From assembly GCA_963844175.1 (NCBI GenBank), contig CAWJNE010000002.1, positions 151,744 through 215,743 of the forward strand: a stretch of 64,000 bases of DNA, given 5' to 3'. Both the position numbers and the translations under genes were made by a program. Source of the DNA: JALZMG01 sp963844175. GTDB taxonomy: Bacteria; Actinomycetota; Acidimicrobiia; Acidimicrobiales; Ilumatobacteraceae. The notes below the pieces were generated by a model. The model ran no database searches, was not told the DNA's origin, and saw only the letters and a list, made by a program, of their open reading frames with translations. This document shows, piece by piece, positions 59,065 through 64,000 of this stretch; position 1 is the first letter of the stretch; the number at the start of each line of letters is the position of its first letter.

Positions 59065-60813
59065 TCAGGTGGGCGGCGGGACGACGCGGATGCCCAGCTG
59101 GTCGAGCTGGGCCGGGTCGACCGGCAGCGGCGAACCGGTCATCGGGTCGGCGCCCGATTGCGTCTTGGGGAAGGCGATGACCTCCCGGATGCTCTCCTCG
59201 CCGGCCAGGATCGCGGCCAGCCGGTCGATGCCCATCCCGAAGCCGCCGTGCGGCGGCGCCCCGTACTCGAAGGGGTTGAGGAAGAAGCCGAACTTGCGGT
59301 CGGCTAAGGCCTCGTCGATCCCGAGCACGGCGAAGACACGTCGCTGGATCGACGACTCGTGGATCCGGATCGACCCGGACCCCAGCTCCCACCCGTTGAG
59401 CACCAGGTCGTACGCCTGCGAGCGGACGGCCATGGGATCCGTCTCGAGCAGGTCGATGTCGTCGGGATGCGGCATCGTGAACGGGTGGTGGGCGGGCTTG
59501 GGCCGACCGGCGTCGTCCACGCCGACGAACATCGGGAAGTCGACCACCCACACGTAGCGGTACGGGCCCTCGTGGACCGGCGGTCGCCCGAGGTCGTTGC
59601 GCAGCTGGCCGAGGACCTCGACGGTGGTGGTCCACGAGTCGGCCACGACGAGCAGGAGGTCACCGGGCGACGCCTCCATGCGGGTACACACGGCGCCGGC
59701 CTCGTCGTCCGACAGGAACCGGGCGACGGGTGACTCGAGCGACCCGTCGGCGGCCACCTTGAGCCACACCAGGCCCTTGGCGCCGAGCGACTTGGCGCGG
59801 TCGGTCAGCCGGTCGAGCTGATTGCGGCCGTACTGGTCGGCCGCCTCCGGCACGCGGACGCCCTTGATCGCCGCCGCCCCGGCGAACGCCTTGAACTCGG
59901 TCGCCGCGAACACCTCGGTCAACTCGACCAGCTCCATGCCGAACCGCAGGTCGGGCTTGTCCACCCCGTAGCGCTCCATGGACTCGTGCCACGTCATGCG
60001 CTCGATCTCGCCCGGCCGTTCGCCGGTCGCCGCCTCGGCGGCGGCGAGCACGGCCTCACCGATCGCCGCCAGGACGTCGTCCTGGCCGACGAAGCTCATC
60101 TCGGCATCGAGCTGGGTGAACTCGAACTGGCGGTCGGCGCGCATGTCCTCGTCGCGCAGGCACCGGGCGATCTGGTAGTAGCGGTCGACGCCGGCGACCA
60201 TCAACAGCTGCTTGAAGAGCTGCGGCGACTGCGGCAGCGCGTAGAACGACCCCGGCTCCTTGCGCGACGGGACGAGGAACTCGCGAGCTCCCTCGGGCGT
60301 GGACGGCACCAGCACGGGGGTCTCGACCTCGACGAAGCCCTGCGCCTCCATCGATTGGCGGAGCGATGAGTTGATCGCCGCCCGGACGCGCAGGTTGCGT
60401 TGCATGCGCTCGCGCCGCAGGTCGAGGTAGCGGTACTGGAGGCGCATGCCTTCGTCGACCTCGTCGGCGCGGTGGTCGACCGGGAAGGGCGGGGGCGTGG
60501 CCGTGCGCAGCACCTCGACGGTGCACTCGCCGACCTCTACCTCGCCGGTCGGCAGGTTGACGTTGGCGGTGCCCTCCGGGCGCCGGCGGACCACGCCGGT
60601 GATCCGCACGACGTACTCGTTGCGGGCGTCGATGGTGTTGTCGACGACGCATTGCACGACCCCGGTGTGGTCGCGGACGTCGATGAACGCAAGATGCTCG
60701 CCGTGCTCGCGCCGGCGAGCCACCCAGCCGCACACCGCGACCGTCTGCCCGACGTCGTCCAGCCGCAGCTCCCCGCACGTGTGGGTGCGCATCGACGTGG
60801 CCGAGCTGCTCAT
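59065..60813 (-). CDS. aspS: Aspartate--tRNA ligase (bacterial type)
   Basis: A 582-residue class II synthetase. The anticodon-binding OB domain has AVCGWVARRREHGEHLAFID with His37 in the position of the Pseudomonas His31 that allows charging of tRNA-Asn. Class II motifs follow: VEVETPVLVPSTPEGAREFL (motif 1), QIARCLRDEDMRADRQFEFT (motif 2) and GFGMGIDRLAAILAG (motif 3). A GAD-type insertion domain sits between motifs 2 and 3. If non-discriminating, it depends on a GatCAB amidotransferase elsewhere. ATG 60813 overlaps the hisS stop by four bases. The end is close to the L,D-transpeptidase start. Confidence 0.95.
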   Translation of the reverse strand: MSSSATSMRTHTCGELRLDDVGQTVAVCGWVARRREHGEHLAFIDVRDHTGVVQCVVDNTIDARNEYVVRITGVVRRRPEGTANVNLPTGEVEVGECTVEVLRTATPPPFPVDHRADEVDEGMRLQYRYLDLRRERMQRNLRVRAAINSSLRQSMEAQGFVEVETPVLVPSTPEGAREFLVPSRKEPGSFYALPQSPQLFKQLLMVAGVDRYYQIARCLRDEDMRADRQFEFTQLDAEMSFVGQDDVLAAIGEAVLAAAEAATGERPGEIERMTWHESMERYGVDKPDLRFGMELVELTEVFAATEFKAFAGAAAIKGVRVPEAADQYGRNQLDRLTDRAKSLGAKGLVWLKVAADGSLESPVARFLSDDEAGAVCTRMEASPGDLLLVVADSWTTTVEVLGQLRNDLGRPPVHEGPYRYVWVVDFPMFVGVDDAGRPKPAHHPFTMPHPDDIDLLETDPMAVRSQAYDLVLNGWELGSGSIRIHESSIQRRVFAVLGIDEALADRKFGFFLNPFEYGAPPHGGFGMGIDRLAAILAGEESIREVIAFPKTQSGADPMTGSPLPVDPAQLDQLGIRVVPPPT

Positions 60814-62066
60814 GCGAGCACGGATTCAAGGTGGGCCAGCAGGTCGGCGCGAGCGACGATCGTCTGCTCGTCGGTGGACGCCCGAAGCGGGCGCACGACG
60901 GCCGTGCCGGCGGCCCGCTCGTCGTCGCCGACGATCACGGCGACGGCCGCCCGGCTGCGATCGGCGGCCTTCATCTGGGCCCGCATGCTGCGCCCGTCCC
61001 ACGCCCGGTCGGCCGAGCGCCCGGCCCGCCGCACCTCGTCGGTGATCACGAGCGCCTCGCGTCCTCCCGTGGTGTCGACGACGAACACGTCCACGGCCAC
61101 GTCCGCGGCATCGAACACACCCTCGTCGTCGCAGGCCAGCAGCGTCCGGTCGACCCCGAGGGCGAAGCCGATCGCGGGGGTCGCCGGTCCGCCGAGCGCC
61201 TCGACGAGGCCGTCGTAGCGACCACCCCCGCCGAGCGCGTTCTGGGCGCTGTGCAGGGTGCCGCCGGCGTACTCGAACGTCGTGCGCAGGTAGTAGTCGA
61301 GCCCGCGCACCAACCGGGGGTCGATGCGGTACGGGATGCCGAGCGCGTCGAGGCCGGCGCGGACGGCGGCGAAGTGCTCGGCCGCGGCAGGGCTGAGGAA
61401 CTCCTCCATCCGAGGCGCACCGTCGATCAGTGGCTGGTCCACGGGCCGCTTCGAGTCGAGCACGCGTAGGGCGTTGCGCCCGAGCGTCTGGCGGCTCTCC
61501 TCGGACAGCTCGTCGCGATGAGCGGCGAAGTGGGCGCCGAGCGCCTCGACGTACCGGGCCCGGTCGGCCGGCTCCCCGAGGCTGTTCAGCCGCAGCTCGA
61601 CCTGGCGCAACCCGAGGGCGGCGAAGAAGCGCCAGCCGAGGACGATGACCTCGACGTCGAGGTCCGGATCGTCGACACCGAGGGCTTCGATGTCGACCTG
61701 GTCGAACTGGCGATATCGGCCGCGCTGGGGCTTCTCGTACCGGAAGTTGGAGCCGGAGCACCACGCCTTCCACGGCGTCGGCGGGCGGTGCTCGACGAAG
61801 GCCCGGCACACGCCGGCGGTGAACTCCGGCCGCAGCGCCACGTGCCGACCCCCGAGGTCGGTCAGCTCGTACATCTCCTTGGCCACGACGTCCGACGCCT
61901 CGCCGATGCGCCGGAACACGCCGATGTCCTCGAGCATCGGCGTCACGACCTGGCGGTAGCCGGCCGGTTCGACGACCCCGGCGAAGACGTCGACGAACCG
62001 CCGCCAGCGGGCGGACTCCGGCGCCAGGATGTCGCGCATGCCGGGACTGGTCGTGAACTCCGGCAC
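60810..62066 (-). CDS. hisS: Histidine--tRNA ligase
   Basis: A 418-residue class II synthetase that charges tRNA-His. GMRDILAPESARWRRF at the start, VTPMLEDIGVFRRIGEASDV (motif 1), RPEFTAGVCRAFVEH, FRYEKPQRGRYRQFDQVDIE (motif 2), DPRLVRGLDYYLRTTFEY (histidine A site) and AIGFALGVDRTLLACDD (motif 3) are all present. GTG 62066 gives the family's normal N-terminus; the longer frame to 62114 is rejected. The C-terminal anticodon-binding domain follows. hisS and aspS overlap by four bases, as often seen in bacteria. Confidence 0.95.
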   Translation of the reverse strand: MPEFTTSPGMRDILAPESARWRRFVDVFAGVVEPAGYRQVVTPMLEDIGVFRRIGEASDVVAKEMYELTDLGGRHVALRPEFTAGVCRAFVEHRPPTPWKAWCSGSNFRYEKPQRGRYRQFDQVDIEALGVDDPDLDVEVIVLGWRFFAALGLRQVELRLNSLGEPADRARYVEALGAHFAAHRDELSEESRQTLGRNALRVLDSKRPVDQPLIDGAPRMEEFLSPAAAEHFAAVRAGLDALGIPYRIDPRLVRGLDYYLRTTFEYAGGTLHSAQNALGGGGRYDGLVEALGGPATPAIGFALGVDRTLLACDDEGVFDAADVAVDVFVVDTTGGREALVITDEVRRAGRSADRAWDGRSMRAQMKAADRSRAAVAVIVGDDERAAGTAVVRPLRASTDEQTIVARADLLAHLESVLA

Positions 62067-62120
62067 GGCGGCGCAGGCTACCGGTGCGCCCCGCGCCCCG
62101 ATCCGTGAGTTCACCGGGCG

Positions 62121-62182
62121 GAGACCGGTCGGCTGAGGTCACCAATCCGGTCTCGGATGATGCGGTCCTCCACGGTAGGACC
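62121..62182 (+). promoter_or_regulatory. Two hairpins in the leader of the MetE-like gene
   Basis: GAGACCGG at 62121-62128 pairs with CCGGTCTC at 62147-62154. GGTCCT at 62164-62169 pairs with AGGACC at 62177-62182. Both are in the 135-base gap between hisS and the MetE-like start at 62202, on whichever strand is transcribed. No known riboswitch consensus was recognised. Confidence 0.4.
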
Positions 62183-62201
62183 AGCGAAGCACACTGGCCG
62201 C

Positions 62202-63371
62202 ATGATCAGGAGTGAAACGCGTCTGCTGACGACGCATGCCGGCAGCCTGCCCCGGCCGGCATCGCTTGCCGCGCTGCACGGCCGTCGCAGCCGCGGTGAG
62301 CGCGTCGACACCGATGAGCTGCGGGCCGCTGTCGAGTCAGCGACGGCCGAGGTGGTCTCCTCCCAGCTCGCCGCGGGCATCGACATCGGCAACGATGGCG
62401 AGCAGGCGCGCGAGAGCTTCTTCACGTACGTCCAGCACCGGATGACCGGATTCGGGGGTGCAGGACGCCGCCCGCTGATGGCCGACCTTGTCGGCCACCC
62501 CGACTTCATGGAGCTCGCGCTGCCGGCTCGACGGGAGCGGATGAAGGTCAACCTGATGACGGCACCCGCGGCGATCGATGCCGTCAGCTATCGGGACACG
62601 GGCGAGCTCGACGCCGAGTGCGCACTGGTCGCTGGGGCGCCGTTCGCCCAGACGTTCATGACCTCGGCATCTCCCGGGATCGTCGCATCGGCCATGGAGA
62701 ACCGGCACTACGCCTCCCTCGAGGAGTACGTCCGAGCGGTCGCCGAGGCCCTCGCCACCGAGTACCGCGCCATCGTCGAGCGCGGCCTGCTGCTCCAGAT
62801 CGATGCGCCGGACTTGGCGTTGGAGCGCCACACCCTGTTCGCCGATCGGCCGCTCGACGAGTTCCTGGCATGGGTGGAGCTCGTGATCGACGCGATCAAC
62901 GGAGCGCTCGACGGCATCGAGCCGGCGAACGTCAGGCTCCACGTGTGCTGGGGCAACTACGAGGGTCCGCACACCAGCGACGTCCCGCTCGACGACATCC
63001 TGTCCCTCCTCTACCAGGCCCGAGTCGGCGCGCTGGTCATCCCGTTGGCGAATTGCCGTCACGCCCACGAGGTGCGTTGCTTCGAGCGGCGACCCCTCCC
63101 GGACGAGATGGTGCTCGTCGCCGGGGTGATCGACACGACGAGCAACTACGTGGAGCATCCGGAGCTCGTCGCCGAGCGGCTGGTCGGAATCGCCAGCGCA
63201 GTCGGCGATCCCACCCGAGTCATCGCCGGCACCGACTGCGGGTTCGACACGTCGGCTGGCATCGGAGACGTGGCACCCTCGGTCGTGTGGGAGAAGCTGC
63301 GCGCCCTGCGCACCGGTGCTGACCTGGCGTCGAGTCGCTTGTTTCCCGGCCGCCGCGGGAACGGGAGGTGA
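62202..63371 (+). CDS. Cobalamin-independent methionine synthase-family protein (MetE C-domain-like)
   Basis: A 389-residue protein corresponding to the catalytic C-terminal barrel of MetE. It opens RLLTTHAGSLPRPASLAALH, a typical sequence of the core-MetE group, and has GIDIGNDGEQARESFFTYVQ. The zinc-site residues can be seen as His and Cys in VRLHVCWGNYEG, Glu after ANCRHAHE, and Cys in VIAGTDCGFDTSAG. The N-terminal barrel of full MetE is absent, and no gap suggests a truncation; such short members use unknown methyl donors. ATG 62202 gives a normal start; 62157 is a possible longer one. Codon use is slightly less GC-biased at places than in neighbours. Confidence 0.85.
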   Translation: MIRSETRLLTTHAGSLPRPASLAALHGRRSRGERVDTDELRAAVESATAEVVSSQLAAGIDIGNDGEQARESFFTYVQHRMTGFGGAGRRPLMADLVGHPDFMELALPARRERMKVNLMTAPAAIDAVSYRDTGELDAECALVAGAPFAQTFMTSASPGIVASAMENRHYASLEEYVRAVAEALATEYRAIVERGLLLQIDAPDLALERHTLFADRPLDEFLAWVELVIDAINGALDGIEPANVRLHVCWGNYEGPHTSDVPLDDILSLLYQARVGALVIPLANCRHAHEVRCFERRPLPDEMVLVAGVIDTTSNYVEHPELVAERLVGIASAVGDPTRVIAGTDCGFDTSAGIGDVAPSVVWEKLRALRTGADLASSRLFPGRRGNGR

Positions 63372-63570
63372 TGCTGCCGCGTTGACCGCGTCAACCAGCG
63401 GGGACGGCTGCGACGTCGCTCCCGCCGCTCGGCACCACGCGGTAGGCGTCGTGTACGACAAACCATGCGCTGTAGCCCAGCGGCGAACTACCAGCACGCG
63501 ACACTGTGGCGCCCGCCGGCGGTGCGCGCCAGGGAGCGCCATCTCAAGCAGGTGACGCGGGAGCGTCCGT

Positions 63571-63837
63571 TCAGGCCCTTCGGTCGTCGCGTCGCTCCTT
63601 GCGCCGGCCGTGCCGGCGCAGCACGCCGAGGCCGAGCCACACCAGGGCGCCGGCGACAGCCGCCACGAGAACGAGCAGCCAGAGGGGCCACGTGAAGCTC
63701 CAGGCCAGGAACTCGACGGTGACTTCCTCCGTGTTCTGGATCATGAAGACCACCAGCACCGCCACACCGCCAAGGGTGGCGATCGCGCCGGCTCCAAGCT
63801 TTCCTGCGTGCTGGCCCGATTCTTGTTCCATCGACAT
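63571..63837 (-). CDS. LapA-like (DUF1049) membrane protein
   Basis: An 88-residue protein with two hydrophobic spans (ATLGGVAVLVVFMIQNTEEV and WPLWLLVLVAAVAGALVWLG), then a basic tail (LRRHGRRKERRDDRRA). The FMIQNTEEVTVEFLAWSF segment between spans is the LapA/DUF1049 signature. In E. coli LapA/LapB regulate LPS assembly; in actinobacteria the role is unknown. ATG 63837 has GGAGG nine bases upstream on its strand, supporting the start. Confidence 0.85.
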   Translation of the reverse strand: MSMEQESGQHAGKLGAGAIATLGGVAVLVVFMIQNTEEVTVEFLAWSFTWPLWLLVLVAAVAGALVWLGLGVLRRHGRRKERRDDRRA

Positions 63838-63906
63838 GGGTGGCAGCCTCCAGGATGACCAGCGCCGGGGACTCCCGAACGCTACTCCAGGTCGACCGGC
63901 GGGCCG

Positions 63907-64000
63907 TCAGCTCAACGACGCCGCGGACTCGTGGTGACCGAGCGCGCGATCGGCGGCGAGCTTGAAGAACGCCCTGGTCGCTGGCAACGTGACGCTGTCG
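63907..64000 (-). CDS. C-terminal end of an unidentified protein (cut by window edge)
   Basis: The minus-strand frame entering from the right edge reads DSVTLPATRAFFKLAADRAL and then GHHESAASLS before TGA at 63907-63909. GC at third positions is high, as in real genes here. Only 30 residues are visible, so the family is not readable. Confidence 0.4.
   Translation of the reverse strand, partial: DSVTLPATRAFFKLAADRALGHHESAASLS

Noticed and set aside
63372..63570. Possible gene or RNA in the 199-base gap after the MetE-like gene
   Set aside because: Only a short GTTGAC-CGC-GTCAAC inverted repeat at 63381-63395 is visible. No frame or RNA fold is convincing.

Overview
The window is a gene-dense, very GC-rich stretch, with about 60 protein genes, mostly overlapping by 4 bases or closely spaced. 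Start codons are often GTG. The sequence suggests an actinobacterium. The order tlyA-nadK-recN-...-pyrG-NUDIX-xerD-...-scpA-scpB-rluB matches the conserved block known from Mycobacterium tuberculosis (Rv1694-Rv1711). The presence of dprE1/dprE2, a decaprenyl-phosphate phosphoribosyltransferase, an AftD homologue and a PknG-type kinase points the same way. No mycolic-acid genes are visible, so a lineage outside the mycolata (for example Acidimicrobiia) is my inference, not something shown directly. I found no tRNA, rRNA, insertion sequence or CRISPR array by eye.

Layout. Positions 1-2555: aldo/keto reductase end, a Y-family DNA polymerase and an AlkA-like glycosylase. Positions 2646-28024: a large envelope-glycan region. 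It holds a PIG-V-like mannosyltransferase, GT2 and GT4 enzymes, polyprenol-phosphate mannose synthase, a GMC oxidoreductase with two NAD-dependent epimerases, a giant AftD-like arabinofuranosyltransferase, a GT39 enzyme, two paralogous polytopic membrane proteins, methyltransferases, and finally the DprE2/DprE1 pair. UbiA-type DPPR synthase, which makes the DprE1 precursor, lies at 37894-38805 with a HAD phosphatase next to aroA.

Positions 28186-37118 hold the most interesting unit. It is a same-strand run of GlnX-like membrane sensor, GlnH-like lipoprotein, a coiled-coil protein of unknown function, a PknG-type kinase, a PP2C phosphatase, a vWA protein and an FHA protein. The kinase, phosphatase and FHA protein each carry short N-terminal zinc-ribbon modules that resemble one another. 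This looks like the mycobacterial GlnX-GlnH-PknG amino-acid sensing axis merged with a kinase/phosphatase/vWA/FHA set.

Positions 39500-62066 are mainly housekeeping: aroA, tyrA, rluB, scpB, scpA, trpS, a MATE transporter, an HD protein, xerD, a NUDIX hydrolase, pyrG, recN, nadK, tlyA, a Lys/Ala-rich histone-like protein, an SSB-like protein, aspS and hisS. The right edge has a MetE-like protein, a LapA-like protein and the end of another gene.

Two genome-level signals stand out. First, intergenic gaps carry a family of repeats built on GAGCGAGC: a duplicated 92-94 bp unit near 7.0-7.2 kb, a 65-bp unit repeated five times at 40785-41102, a hairpin repeat at 18.4 and 46.2 kb, and scattered 12-16-mers. 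Second, at least seven reading frames (one in the GlnX-like gene, four in the GlnH-like gene, one in aftD and one in an L,D-transpeptidase-like gene) are each broken by what looks like a single extra base. This suggests insertion errors in the assembly rather than true gene decay, but the sequence alone cannot settle it.
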